Of a stretch of 64,000 nucleotides of DNA, positions 19,556-28,900 are shown in pieces. The stretch's first letter is position 1. Every line of letters starts with the position of its first letter. The position numbers and the translations under genes are program-made. The DNA is taken from NCBI GenBank assembly GCA_038147755.1, contig JAYQTS010000008.1, positions 297,287 to 361,286 of the forward strand. Reading direction: 5' to 3'. The DNA comes from UBA5951 sp012269555 (GTDB lineage Bacteria > Pseudomonadota > Alphaproteobacteria > Puniceispirillales > Puniceispirillaceae). The notes beneath the pieces are model-generated. The model was not told the origin of the DNA. It ran no database searches and saw only the letters and a list, made by a program, of their open reading frames with translations.

Positions 19556-20619
19556 TGTCTTACTCCTCGCCCTGGAGGTGGTGAAGCTTTTTGGTCCAAT
19601 GGCCACCGTGGTTTTGGAGCAAAATCAAATTCTGTCTTTTTCCCAATCATATGATATTCCATTCCTACCCATGCAATCATTGCAGCATTATCTGTACAAA
19701 ATTCTAAGGGGGGTAAAATCATATTAAAATTCTTTGATTCAGCGAGGCTTTTAAGGTTTTTTCTAATTTCCTTGTTTGCAGCGACACCGCCAGCAACGAC
19801 AAAAGTCATTTTGTTTTCCTCGCTAGTAGCAGAAGAAGCAAACCTTTCCATAGCTATTTCAGAACGACTAATAAGAGAGCTAGATATAGTTGCTTGCAGA
19901 CTAGCTGCAAAATCAGCGGTTGGAATGGGTCCTGAATGTTTTGATACTGAATTTGCAAGGGCGGTTTTAATTCCAGAAAAAGAGAAATGACAATCACGAT
20001 ATTGTTGCCTTGGTATAGGTAATTTTATTGATTCTGGGTTTCCAGTTTTAGCGCATTTTTCAATTGCTGGCCCACCAGGATAGCCAAGTCCTAAGAGCTT
20101 TGCTCCTTTGTCAAAGGCTTCCCCAGCTGCATCATCTAATGTTGTGCCATATCTTTCATACTGACCTAAAGAGTTGATGCTCAATAGTTGTGTGTGACCA
20201 CCAGATACAAGCAACAACAAATAAGGAAATTCCAGCTTATGGGTAAACCGAGCCGTCAATGCATGCCCTTCAAGATGATTGATCGCATAATATGGCAAGC
20301 CTCTTGCAAATGCTAATGCTTTGGCTGTCATTGTTCCAATTAAAACGCCACCTATTAACCCTGGTCCACCTGTTGCAGCAATGCCATTAATTTTTTCGAG
20401 CGTAAGCCCTGACTGTTTCAAAGCTTCTGTTATCACAGGCCTCATGGCGGATAAATGTTCTCTTGCTGCGACCTCTGGAACAACGCCGCCATTAGGGGCA
20501 TGAATGGAAGCTTGAGAAGCTATAACATTGGCTAAAATATCTCCATTTTGGTTAATTATTGCGCAGCAAGTTTCATCACAACTGCTCTCAATTCCTAATA
20601 TGATTGATTGTTTTGTCAT
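19552..20619 (-). CDS. tsaD: tRNA N6-threonylcarbamoyladenosine transferase TsaD
   Basis: A 355-residue Kae1/TsaD protein. ILGIESSCDETCCAI at the N-terminus, the HLEGHALTAR metal site, LLLLVSGGHTQL and GGVAANKEIRK are all present. It catalyses transfer of the threonylcarbamoyl group to A37 of tRNAs reading ANN codons. It is transcribed divergently from hemC over 43 bases and overlaps gpsA by ATGA. The divergent tsaD/hemC pair is a conserved alphaproteobacterial arrangement. Confidence 0.97.
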   Translation of the reverse strand: MTKQSIILGIESSCDETCCAIINQNGDILANVIASQASIHAPNGGVVPEVAAREHLSAMRPVITEALKQSGLTLEKINGIAATGGPGLIGGVLIGTMTAKALAFARGLPYYAINHLEGHALTARFTHKLEFPYLLLLVSGGHTQLLSINSLGQYERYGTTLDDAAGEAFDKGAKLLGLGYPGGPAIEKCAKTGNPESIKLPIPRQQYRDCHFSFSGIKTALANSVSKHSGPIPTADFAASLQATISSSLISRSEIAMERFASSATSEENKMTFVVAGGVAANKEIRKNLKSLAESKNFNMILPPLEFCTDNAAMIAWVGMEYHMIGKKTEFDFAPKPRWPLDQKASPPPGRGVRQ

Positions 20620-20662
20620 TTTTTTCCTTTGAAAACTCCTGTCATACTATTAGACAGGATAT

Positions 20663-21595
20663 ATGCAAGACAAGAAAAATTCTAAAAACTCTTCTCCGAT
20701 AAGGATTGCTACCCGGAAATCAAAGCTCGCTATGGCGCAAGCTAATCTGGTAGGTGATTTGATTTCACCTGTTGAGGCAGAATTTATTGGCCTTTCAACA
20801 CCAGGAGATAAAAGCCTTTCAAAACCGTTGTTTGAAATTGGCGGTAAAGGTGTTTTTGTTAAAACGCTCGAACATGCATTATTATCTGGTAAAGCGGACT
20901 GTGCAGTGCATTCACTTAAAGATATGGAAACGCAATTCGCATCAGGCACTCAAATTATATCTGTTTTGCCAAGAGAAGATCCAAGAGATGCAATTCTGGG
21001 TGCCAAAAGTCTCGATGAATTGCCTATAAACGCAAAAATTGGTACAGCGTCAGTCAGACGAAAAGCACAACTATTAAAGTATAGGCCCGATTTAGACATT
21101 CAGCTTTTAAGAGGCAATATCAATCGAAGGATAGCCTGTCTCGAAAACAAGGAATATGACGCAATAATTTTAGCAGTTGCTGGATTAAAGAGACTAAATA
21201 TAAAAATATCCTATAACCCAATTGATATTGATAAAATGCCACCTGCCGCCTCTCAGGGAACAATAGCAATACAGATTTTTCGACAACATCCAAATCATGA
21301 CCGACTGCAGGAGATTTTTTCACGTTTGCATTGTCATAATACAGGTCAGTGTGTAACAGCAGAGCGCTCGGTTTTGTCTTACCTCGATGGTTCGTGCCGA
21401 ACACCGATATCCGCTTATGCTCATATTGACCAATCTCATAAATTGCAACTTCAGGCACATATTTATTCACCAAATGGAGATAAAAGTTATTCTTCTTTTG
21501 CTTCTGATGAGCCGGAAAACGCTGAAAAATTGGGTGTAAAGATTGCAAAAGATCTTCTATTTAAATGTGGTGGTACTTCATTCATAGCAAGGTAA
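20663..21595 (+). CDS. hemC: Porphobilinogen deaminase (hydroxymethylbilane synthase)
   Basis: A 310-residue enzyme that joins four porphobilinogens into hydroxymethylbilane. Seen are IRIATRKSKLAMAQA, KGVFVKTLEHALLSG, DCAVHSLKDME, IGTASVRRKAQL, LLRGNINRR, and the cofactor-cysteine segment DGSCRTPISAYA. It starts the heme operon, followed after 35 bases by hemD, then the Mic60-like and HemY genes. Confidence 0.97.
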   Translation: MQDKKNSKNSSPIRIATRKSKLAMAQANLVGDLISPVEAEFIGLSTPGDKSLSKPLFEIGGKGVFVKTLEHALLSGKADCAVHSLKDMETQFASGTQIISVLPREDPRDAILGAKSLDELPINAKIGTASVRRKAQLLKYRPDLDIQLLRGNINRRIACLENKEYDAIILAVAGLKRLNIKISYNPIDIDKMPPAASQGTIAIQIFRQHPNHDRLQEIFSRLHCHNTGQCVTAERSVLSYLDGSCRTPISAYAHIDQSHKLQLQAHIYSPNGDKSYSSFASDEPENAEKLGVKIAKDLLFKCGGTSFIAR

Positions 21596-21630
21596 GGGAT
21601 TTATTTTAGTTGAGGAATTAAATTAGCTAT

Positions 21631-22357
21631 ATGATTGTTATTATTCGAGATATTGAAGCTGCAACAAATAACGCTGATTCATTGATAGCCTCTGGTATTG
21701 ACGCAATTCCGCTTGCCGTCTTATCCCATATGCCCATTGAATTGGAACCTAATGTAATAAATGTCTCCTATCAGGCAATAATTTTCACAAGTAAATACGG
21801 TATTTTAAATTATGATTCATTTTTCAACCTTCCGGCCTGGTGTGTTGGGGATATAACAGCAAAAGTCGCTAAAAATATTGGATATACTAATGTTATTTCA
21901 TCTTCAGGTAGTGCTCTCAGTTTAGCAAATGATATTTCAAATAATTTAGATAGTGAAAAAGGGCCGCTATTATGGGTATCTGGTGCTGATATTGCGTTTG
22001 ATATAAAAGCTTATTTGAACACAAAGAGGTTTAATATTACAAGAGCCATTAGTTATCAAATGACCTCCGTCAGTCGTCTAAATAAGTCGTTTATAGAGCT
22101 GGTAAAATTCAAAAAAAATAAAAGGGGTCGTCATTCTATCCAAGAGAAATTTTCATTGTTTTAGGGAATTGATGATCGCTGAGGGTATTTGGGAACACCA
22201 CCAGAGGTGGCAATTATTTACATTTCAGCAAATTCCTTTTACAGCAGAAGAGACATCGTCATTTGCAGGGACAATAAAATCAAATACCGCAAGCTTTGAA
22301 CACTTGTTTAACTGTATAAAAGATTGGTATTCTACTTTTAATGAATCTAATAGGTAG
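21631..22357 (+). CDS. hemD: Uroporphyrinogen-III synthase (frameshift)
   Basis: The first 177 codons fit the loosely conserved HemD fold: AIIFTSKYGILNY, WCVGDITAKVAKNIGYTNV and GPLLWVSGADIAFDI. The frame breaks at the A8 run 22111-22118; removing one A gives GVVILSKRNFHCF, then the second frame LMIAEGIWE to the stop at 22357, about 241 residues in all. This is one of only two sites that need a base removed. It closes hydroxymethylbilane with inversion of ring D. Identity rests on position between hemC and Mic60/HemY plus these motifs, since HemD sequences vary widely. Confidence 0.82.
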
Positions 22358-22366
22358 AAATATTGA

Positions 22367-23623
22367 ATGAAGGATAATGAAAAAGATGCATCCGAAGTAG
22401 TGATTGAAGGCGAAGCCGTTATACGTCCTGGTCGGAAAAAAGTGTCTAGCAAAAGTCCTAGTAGAAAAAAGACCTCCGCTAATGAAAAGCAATTAGAGTC
22501 TGAGTTATCAGAAAACGTGGATAATGATTCGAATGCAGATAATCAGTCTAAGAATAAACAGTATGGTTCTTCCCAAATTAGGAAATTATTTTCGCTGAGA
22601 AACATTAGTATTTTGATTGTTTTTATATCTGCAATAGCTGGCGGGTGGATTTGGACGTCTAATAAGAATTTAATTCCTGCACCTCAAGAAAGCCCGAAAC
22701 TCTCAAGCATATTGGACGAAGCCACAGAACGTTTATTGGAAACTGAGAAGCAATCGAATGAATTTAAAATGCAAATAAAAACTTTAGAATCAGAGATTGA
22801 AATGCTTAAAGAGCAAATTGGTCAGCAAACACAAGATGATACGCTAGGTTCAGTATCCTCTCAGCTTAGCCAATTGAGAAATATGTTTGATGAATTAGAT
22901 TCAAACATGGCTCCTCCGCAAATACAGACTGTTGCAGTAGAGGAACTTTCAAGTTTAAAAGCAAAGAGAATAATTCATTTAATAGAAGTTCTATGGCTTG
23001 ATAGTCAAATTGGAAGAGACCTAACTACATATCCTTCAGTTATTCAAAAACTTAAAAAAATTTATGCTGATGAAAATGAACTTTATGACTATCTTGGTCT
23101 AGTTGATAGGGCGCTGAGCGGAAATTTATCTAGCCACGCTATCATGCTATTTAATCTTAACCGTGATTTATTAGAAGATATGGGGAATGCTGAAACATCA
23201 AAAAGTGTGTCAAGTTTAAATAAAAAGACAGACAGCGAAAAAGAACAAGATGAATTTATTGCTCAAGAGTCTGATAGTTTTTCTTGGGCACAATATTTTG
23301 CCGCATTAGTAAAATTTCAAAAGATTTCAGAGGAAAACGACTCTTCAAAAATAAGTAAAAACAAAGAAAGAGAAATAGTGACAGCTAAGGAAGGCGTCGC
23401 AAAACTCTCTACATCTTTAAAGCCCAAATCGATAGAAACCATGTCAAAGGCAATTTCTTACCTTACACTTGTTTTGGATAATGGTAACTCGGAATTAAAT
23501 TCAGAGCAGATTAACAAACTAAACTTTTATTTGGTGCAAATTAAATCAAGGTTGCAGGTGGATAAAATGATTGATGATATTTATCAAAGCCAAGGAATGT
23601 TATTGTCTAGAGAAGAGAAATGA
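22367..23623 (+). CDS. Mic60/mitofilin-like inner-membrane protein (COG4223)
   Basis: A 418-residue protein with a charged, low-complexity N-terminus of about 75 residues, one membrane helix (ISILIVFISAIAGGWIW, about 82-98), then a coiled coil (TERLLETEKQSNEFKMQIKT and on, about 120-160) and a helical C-terminal region. This is the layout of alphaproteobacterial Mic60 homologues, which are encoded in the heme operon and shape intracytoplasmic membranes or bind outer-membrane partners. It sits between hemD and the HemY gene and overlaps HemY by ATGA. Sequence similarity is weak, so context carries much of the call. Confidence 0.78.
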   Translation: MKDNEKDASEVVIEGEAVIRPGRKKVSSKSPSRKKTSANEKQLESELSENVDNDSNADNQSKNKQYGSSQIRKLFSLRNISILIVFISAIAGGWIWTSNKNLIPAPQESPKLSSILDEATERLLETEKQSNEFKMQIKTLESEIEMLKEQIGQQTQDDTLGSVSSQLSQLRNMFDELDSNMAPPQIQTVAVEELSSLKAKRIIHLIEVLWLDSQIGRDLTTYPSVIQKLKKIYADENELYDYLGLVDRALSGNLSSHAIMLFNLNRDLLEDMGNAETSKSVSSLNKKTDSEKEQDEFIAQESDSFSWAQYFAALVKFQKISEENDSSKISKNKEREIVTAKEGVAKLSTSLKPKSIETMSKAISYLTLVLDNGNSELNSEQINKLNFYLVQIKSRLQVDKMIDDIYQSQGMLLSREEK

Positions 23624-24933
23624 TAATAATACTTCGCTTAATTCTTATCATCGCCTTAGTGGCGCTTGTAGTAAGTTGGTTTGCTAAGCAAACAGGCTCA
23701 AGCCAGATACAATGGTTGGGATATCAAATAGAAATTTCAACAAGTCTTTTAGTAAGTTTAGTTATCTTGTTCGCTTTTTTTGTAATGCTATTTGACAGGA
23801 TGTTCCGCTTTATTCGTAACTGGCCTAAAATGTTATCATATGGATGGCAATTTAGACGTAAGACAAATGGAGAACGTGCTCTTAGTCTTGGCTTTGTCGC
23901 TTTAGCCGCCGGAGATAGTCGTTCTGCACAAAAGCAGGCAAAAAAGGCAGAGAAATTGCTAGGAAAAGGACTCCTTCCGGATTTGCTAGCAGCACAGGCA
24001 GCTCATCTTTCTGGGGACGAAAATGCTGCTAGACGTTATTTTGCTCAACTATCAAAACAGAAAGATACAGCCTATTACGGTTTAATAGGAATAATGAATT
24101 TACAATTCCAAAACAAAGACACAGAGCGAAGTTTGGAAGCAGCTAAAAAAGCATTGAAAATACAACCTGACTCTACGGCCGCACTAACTCATATTTTTTG
24201 GAGGGAAATCGAGGCCAGAAATTGGAAAAGGGCCTTAGAAATAATTATACTTTTAAAACCACAACTAGCAAATTTTGCAGAACAGAAAGAACAGTTTAAG
24301 AATAGGGAAATCGGATTATGCTATCTGGTTGCCGATAATGCTTCTGAGGAAAACGAAAAAATTATCTTTTTAAAGCGAGCTTTGAATATAAATGACTCAA
24401 GTATAGCCTGTCGGGTTGCTTTAGGTCGATTATACCATAAAAAAGAGATGATAAAGCAAATGATTAAAGTTGCAGAGCGAGGTTTTATTTTAAATCCGCA
24501 TCAGGATTATATTGATTTATTGAGATTCAATTTTACCGGTAACATATCAAAATTTATTGCTCGTCTTACCAAACTGGCTCGTCAGAGTGAGCATAAAATA
24601 GACGCTTACAGGTTAGTTATTGCAGTCTCTCTTGATGCAGATATACTTCCGCCTGCAAGCAGTTTATTATCTGAAATTCCTTCAAATGAAATGACTAACG
24701 AAGATTATTTGCTTACCTCGGAACTAGCAGAAAAACAAAATGATCCAGTGCGTGTTAAAAATGCTCTTCAGGAGGCTGCTCGTGCGCCCAGGGGTAAAGC
24801 CTGGCGATGTTCTTCTTGTTATACAATAACCGCACAATATGAAGCGGTTTGTCCAAAATGTAATGATATTGGAATGATTGATTGGGTAAACGAATCACAT
24901 AATATTGTGAAAGCTATCACAGCGCCAATATAA
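23620..24933 (+). CDS. hemY: HemY-type TPR membrane protein
   Basis: A 437-residue protein. Two N-terminal membrane helices (IIILRLILIIALVALVVSWF and LLVSLVILFAFFVMLF), the HemY_N motif RALSLGFVALAAGD, then tetratricopeptide-like helical repeats. The C-terminus carries two CXXC knuckles (CSSCY and CPKCN) forming a rubredoxin-like zinc ribbon, as in LapB/YciM and alphaproteobacterial HemY. It is linked to heme synthesis by operon position; this is not the gram-positive HemY oxidase. Start overlaps the Mic60-like stop. Confidence 0.9.
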   Translation: MIIILRLILIIALVALVVSWFAKQTGSSQIQWLGYQIEISTSLLVSLVILFAFFVMLFDRMFRFIRNWPKMLSYGWQFRRKTNGERALSLGFVALAAGDSRSAQKQAKKAEKLLGKGLLPDLLAAQAAHLSGDENAARRYFAQLSKQKDTAYYGLIGIMNLQFQNKDTERSLEAAKKALKIQPDSTAALTHIFWREIEARNWKRALEIIILLKPQLANFAEQKEQFKNREIGLCYLVADNASEENEKIIFLKRALNINDSSIACRVALGRLYHKKEMIKQMIKVAERGFILNPHQDYIDLLRFNFTGNISKFIARLTKLARQSEHKIDAYRLVIAVSLDADILPPASSLLSEIPSNEMTNEDYLLTSELAEKQNDPVRVKNALQEAARAPRGKAWRCSSCYTITAQYEAVCPKCNDIGMIDWVNESHNIVKAITAPI

Positions 24934-25096
24934 CTGTAATGCTGTAATTATGGTACTGAAATTACTCTAATATCGTGATTGGATAAGATTTCCTTTCCTT
25001 TTTGCTAAATTCATGGGTATTTTCTGGATAGGAGCTTTTTGCAATATTACACTATCAATTATGATGTAAAAAGACGTATTTAAATGGGAGACAAAT

Positions 25097-26278
25097 ATGA
25101 AAAAAATTATTGGTGTTTCTGCTGCTATGTTAATGCTGGCCTCTCCAGTAATAGCAGAGGACATAAAAATTGGTATTTCTCTTGGTTTTACGGGACCTTT
25201 AGAATCACTTGCACCTGCAATGAATAATGGTGCGCAGATGGCCATCGCAGAAGTAGCTGAGAGTAAATCTTTGCTTGGTGGTAGTAACGTTGTTGCTGTG
25301 ACAGGTGACTCGACATGTGCAGATACTGCTGCCGCTGTTGCGACGGGGGAAAGATTAGTAACTGCTGAAAACGTAAATGCAATTGTAGGTGCGATGTGTT
25401 CAGGGGCTACTCAGGCAGTATTAGAAGGCGTCGCGATGCCAAATGGTATAGTTATGATTTCTGGCTCAGCAACTGCTCCGGTTTTATCAACAGTAGAAGA
25501 CAATGGCTTATTTTTTAGAACTGCTCCATCAGACGCTCGTTCTGCAGAAGTTCTAGCTGATATCCTCAAGGAGGAGGGTTATAAGTCAATTGCTATAACT
25601 TATGTCAATAATGATTATGGTAAAGGATTGGGAAGTGCAATCGAGAGTAATTTTGTTGCTGGTGGTGGCTCTGTAACTATTAATGCTGGTCATGAAGAAA
25701 ATAAAGGTGATTACAGTGCAGATGCTGCTGCTCTGGCGCAAGCTGGGGGGGATATTCTTGTTGTCGCAGGTTATGCTGATGGAGGTGGTGGTACCATAAT
25801 CCAAGAGTCATTGGATAGAGGTTCCTTCGAAACGTTCTTTTTACCAGACGGAATGTATGCTGATAGTTTAACCAAGACCTTCGGCTCACAGATTGATGGA
25901 TCATTTGGAGCTTCTGCGGGAACAGATAGTCCAGGTGATGCAACATTTAAAACGTTATTTGCGGATGCTGGACACGAGTATAATGTTTATGCAGGTGAAT
26001 ATTATGATGCTGCTGCACTTATAATGTTGGCGATGCAAGCTGCTGGGTCTTCTTCCTCATCAGACTTGAAAGATCATGTAATGGACGTTGCAAACGCCCC
26101 TGGCGAGAAAATTTATCCCGGTGAATTGGCGAAAGCGATGAAGATACTCGCTGGTGGAGGGCAAATTGATTATGTGGGCGCTTCTGCAGTTGAGCTAATT
26201 GGTCCAGGTGAGTCCGGTGGTTCGTATCTCCAGTATGAAGTTAAAAATGGAAAATTTGAGACTGTCAAATACCGTTAA
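25097..26278 (+). CDS. Branched-chain amino acid-type ABC transporter substrate-binding protein (LivJ family)
   Basis: A 393-residue periplasmic-binding protein. Signal peptide MKKIIGVSAAMLMLASPVIA is cleaved before EDIKIGIS; GFTGPLESLAP and the segments GAMCSGAT, ISGSATAP and YVNNDYGKG follow the Leu/Ile/Val-binding pattern. GGGAG precedes the start. It is the first gene of a complete five-gene Liv-type operon and ends in a strong terminator that allows excess binding protein. The ligand may be any amino acid or amide. Confidence 0.92.
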   Translation: MKKIIGVSAAMLMLASPVIAEDIKIGISLGFTGPLESLAPAMNNGAQMAIAEVAESKSLLGGSNVVAVTGDSTCADTAAAVATGERLVTAENVNAIVGAMCSGATQAVLEGVAMPNGIVMISGSATAPVLSTVEDNGLFFRTAPSDARSAEVLADILKEEGYKSIAITYVNNDYGKGLGSAIESNFVAGGGSVTINAGHEENKGDYSADAAALAQAGGDILVVAGYADGGGGTIIQESLDRGSFETFFLPDGMYADSLTKTFGSQIDGSFGASAGTDSPGDATFKTLFADAGHEYNVYAGEYYDAAALIMLAMQAAGSSSSSDLKDHVMDVANAPGEKIYPGELAKAMKILAGGGQIDYVGASAVELIGPGESGGSYLQYEVKNGKFETVKYR

Positions 26279-26292
26279 TTAAGATATGCTTT

Positions 26293-26326
26293 AAACGACC
26301 CAGTAAACACTGGGTCGTTTTTTTTT
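26293..26326 (+). terminator. Rho-independent terminator after the LivJ-type gene
   Basis: AAACGACCCAG pairs perfectly with CTGGGTCGTTT around a six-base loop and runs into a T tract of nine. It separates the binding-protein gene from the ATPase and permease genes, the same layout as in the Dpp-type operon at 5382-5416. Confidence 0.92.
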
Positions 26327-26371
26327 ACCGAAAAATTTTTCTAAATAATACAGTAATCGTGTGATCATAAA

Positions 26372-27143
26372 ATGCTTACAATACAACATTTAGATAAATG
26401 GTTTGGTGGAATTCACGCTGTAAATAATGTATCTCTTACTTTCGAGACAGGGAAAATTACAGGTCTGATTGGGCCAAATGGTGCCGGAAAAACTACTTTG
26501 TTTAACGTGATTGCAGGACTTCATTTCCCAACATCTGGTAAAGTATTTCTTGGGGAAGAGGAAATCACAGGACTTCCACCTCATCAATTATTTGCAAGAG
26601 GTGTGTTGCGCACATTTCAGGTTGCTAATGAATTTTCAACTTTGCCTGTTAGAGATAACCTAATGATGGTTCCTTCACAACAAACTGGTGAGAGATTATT
26701 GAATGTTTGGCTTAATTCAAAAAAAATAAAAGAGGAAGAAGAACAGTTAAAAGAGAAAGCAAACGAGGTATTATCATTTCTCAATTTAGAAATGCTTGCA
26801 GATGAGCCGGCAGGAAATTTGTCAGGTGGCCAGAAGAAACTGCTTGAGCTTGGAAGATGTATGATGGTTGATGCAAAGATAGTATTTTTAGATGAAGTTG
26901 GTGCTGGGGTTAATAGAACACTTCTAAATAATCTCGGTGATGCAATTATTCGCCTTAAACAGAGAAAGAGGATATACCTTTTGTATGATAGAGCATGATA
27001 TGGAGTTTATTGGAAAATTATGTGATAGAGTGATTGTTATGGCAGAGGGAAGCGTATTGGCAACTGACAGCATGCAAGCAATCAAAGAAAATCCAGATGT
27101 AATTGAAGCGTATCTTGGCCGGGGAATGAAAAACAAATCATGA
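26372..27143 (+). CDS. livG: ABC transporter ATP-binding protein, LivG type (frameshift)
   Basis: Walker A GPNGAGKTT, signature LSGGQKKLLELGR and Walker B IVFLDEVGAGVN are in the first frame. The frame breaks at AAA 26957-26959; dropping one A gives RLNRERGYTFCMIEHDM, restoring the H-loop and the C-terminal VIVMAEGSVLATD in the second frame. The corrected length is about 256 residues, right for LivG. Walker B has DEVGAGVN where DEPxAGxN is usual. It energises import with LivF. Confidence 0.9.
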
Positions 27144-27177
27144 TTACTGTTTATTTAAATTCAAGGGATAGTTTTTA

Positions 27178-27881
27178 ATGACCTTCTTTGAAGGCACAAA
27201 TATGTATGCAGGCTATGGTGCTACCATGATTTTAAATGGATGTTCCATATCAGTCGATAAAGGGAAGATTGCTGTTATAGTTGGCCCAAATGGCGCTGGT
27301 AAATCTACAGCGATGAAGGCATTGTTCGGTATGCTTCCAATTCAAAAAGGAATTGTTACCATTGAAGGAAAGGAAATTACGCATCTTCGGCCAGAGCAAC
27401 GGGTCACTTTAGGAATGGGTTTTGTTCCGCAAACTAGCAATGTTTTTCCTTCCATGTCTGTTTTAGAAAATCTCGAAATGGGTGGTTTTGTACGCCAAGA
27501 TGATTTAACCTCTACCATTGTCGATATTTTTAATCTTTTCCCAATATTGAAAAATAAACAGAACCAACTTGCTGGGGAGTTATCTGGTGGGCAAAGGCAA
27601 CAGGTAGCGGTTGCAAGGGCATTAATGACGCAGCCAAAAATTTTGATGCTAGATGAACCAACTGCAGAGTATCACCCATTGTAATGGATGAGCTATTCGA
27701 TAGAATAATTGATATAGCAAATACTGGGGTTGCTATTGTTATGGTAGAGCAAAATGCTAAACAAGCCTTACAGATTGCAGATATTGGATTTGTATTGGTA
27801 CAAGGTGAAAATAAATTTTCAGATACGGGTGAAGCTCTTTTAAATAATAACGAAGTAAGGGAAGCTTTTTTAGGAGGCTAA
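27178..27881 (+). CDS. livF: ABC transporter ATP-binding protein, LivF type (frameshift)
   Basis: Walker A GPNGAGKST, the LivF-typical GMGFVPQTSNVFPSMSVLENL region, signature LSGGQRQQVAVARAL and Walker B ILMLDEPTA are in frame one. At 27667 a single G is present where GG is needed; adding one restores AGVSPIVMDELFDRI and continues into VEQNAKQAL (H-loop replaced by VEQN as usual in LivF) to the stop at 27881, about 234 residues. It is followed 5 bases later by livH, whose AGGAGG site lies in the livF end. Confidence 0.92.
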
Positions 27882-27886
27882 AAACA

Positions 27887-28900
27887 ATGATAGGTGTTGC
27901 AAATGCCCTCATACTTTTAGCAAATTACATTATTGTGCCTTCTCTTGCATATGGTAGCCAACTAGCGCTTGGAGCTCTTGGAATCACGCTCGTTTATGCA
28001 GTTTTAAACTTTTCCAATTTTGCTCATGGTGAAATTATGTCTTTTGGGACAATGATCTCAATTCTTGTCATTTGGGTCTTTCAATTTTTGGGCATTTCTA
28101 TTTATCCATTTCCAACTGCTCTAGTTGCATTACCCTTCTCTATATTAGCAACAATTTTTTTATTGTTAGTTTTAGACAGAATGGTTTTTAGCTACTATCA
28201 AAAGCAGCGGGTCCAACCCGTAACTCTTATGATTGTATCTGTAGGCGTAGTTTTTTTTCTTGCTGGCTTTACAAGGTTTATTATCGGCACTTCTAAGAAG
28301 AGTTTTGCCGATGGAGAGCGTTTTATAATTAAAGCATCAGAGTTCAAGCAAATAACTGGGTTAGCAGAAGGTTTGTCTATACGGACTACTCAGGTTTTAA
28401 CAATAGTCGTGACTCTGATTGCTTGTTGCTGCAATTTTTGGTTTTTAAATAAAACTAGAACAGGAAAATCGATGCGGGCATTTTCAGATAATGAAGATCT
28501 TGCGCTTTTATCTGGGATAAAACCAGAGCGTGTTATTTTAGTCACTTGGATGTTGGTGGGTGCATTAGCAGCTGTAGCAGGTACCCTTTATGGACTTGAT
28601 AAAGGTTATAAACCTTTCGTTTATCTTCAGCTGGTTTTACCTCTCTTTGCAGCTGCTATAGTTGGAGGTGTTGGAAACCCAATTGGAGCTGTTGCGGGAG
28701 GATATATTATTGCTTTTTCAGAGGCATTTATTACTTTTGCATATAAGCGGTTCATTTCATATCTTGTTCCAGAGGAATGGGCTCCAGATGGATTGGTTCA
28801 GATACTTTCAACAGAATATAAGTTCGCTGTTTCTTTTGTTTTACTGGTTATAGTTCTATTAATAAAACCCACCGGTTTGTTTCGGGGAAAAACATTATGA
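27887..28900 (+). CDS. livH: Branched-chain amino acid-type ABC permease, LivH type
   Basis: A 337-residue permease with eight or more hydrophobic segments. SQLALGALGITLVYAVLNF, NFAHGEIMSFGT and, late in the protein, GIKPERVILVTWMLVGALAAVAGTLYG and AAIVGGVGNPIGAVAGG are the LivH hallmarks. It forms the membrane channel with LivM. Intact, unlike its four neighbours' fellow subunits LivG, LivF and LivM. Its stop overlaps the livM ATG as ATGA. Confidence 0.93.
   Translation: MIGVANALILLANYIIVPSLAYGSQLALGALGITLVYAVLNFSNFAHGEIMSFGTMISILVIWVFQFLGISIYPFPTALVALPFSILATIFLLLVLDRMVFSYYQKQRVQPVTLMIVSVGVVFFLAGFTRFIIGTSKKSFADGERFIIKASEFKQITGLAEGLSIRTTQVLTIVVTLIACCCNFWFLNKTRTGKSMRAFSDNEDLALLSGIKPERVILVTWMLVGALAAVAGTLYGLDKGYKPFVYLQLVLPLFAAAIVGGVGNPIGAVAGGYIIAFSEAFITFAYKRFISYLVPEEWAPDGLVQILSTEYKFAVSFVLLVIVLLIKPTGLFRGKTL

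Noticed and set aside
18560..19606. Longer GpsA starting at 19606
   Set aside because: The extra 17 residues lie wholly within the end of tsaD and read like out-of-frame sequence; the ATG at 19555 overlaps the tsaD stop as ATGA.
27178..27881. Programmed frameshifting in the Liv genes
   Set aside because: No slippery heptamer with a downstream structure is seen; the same one-base changes occur in unrelated housekeeping genes.
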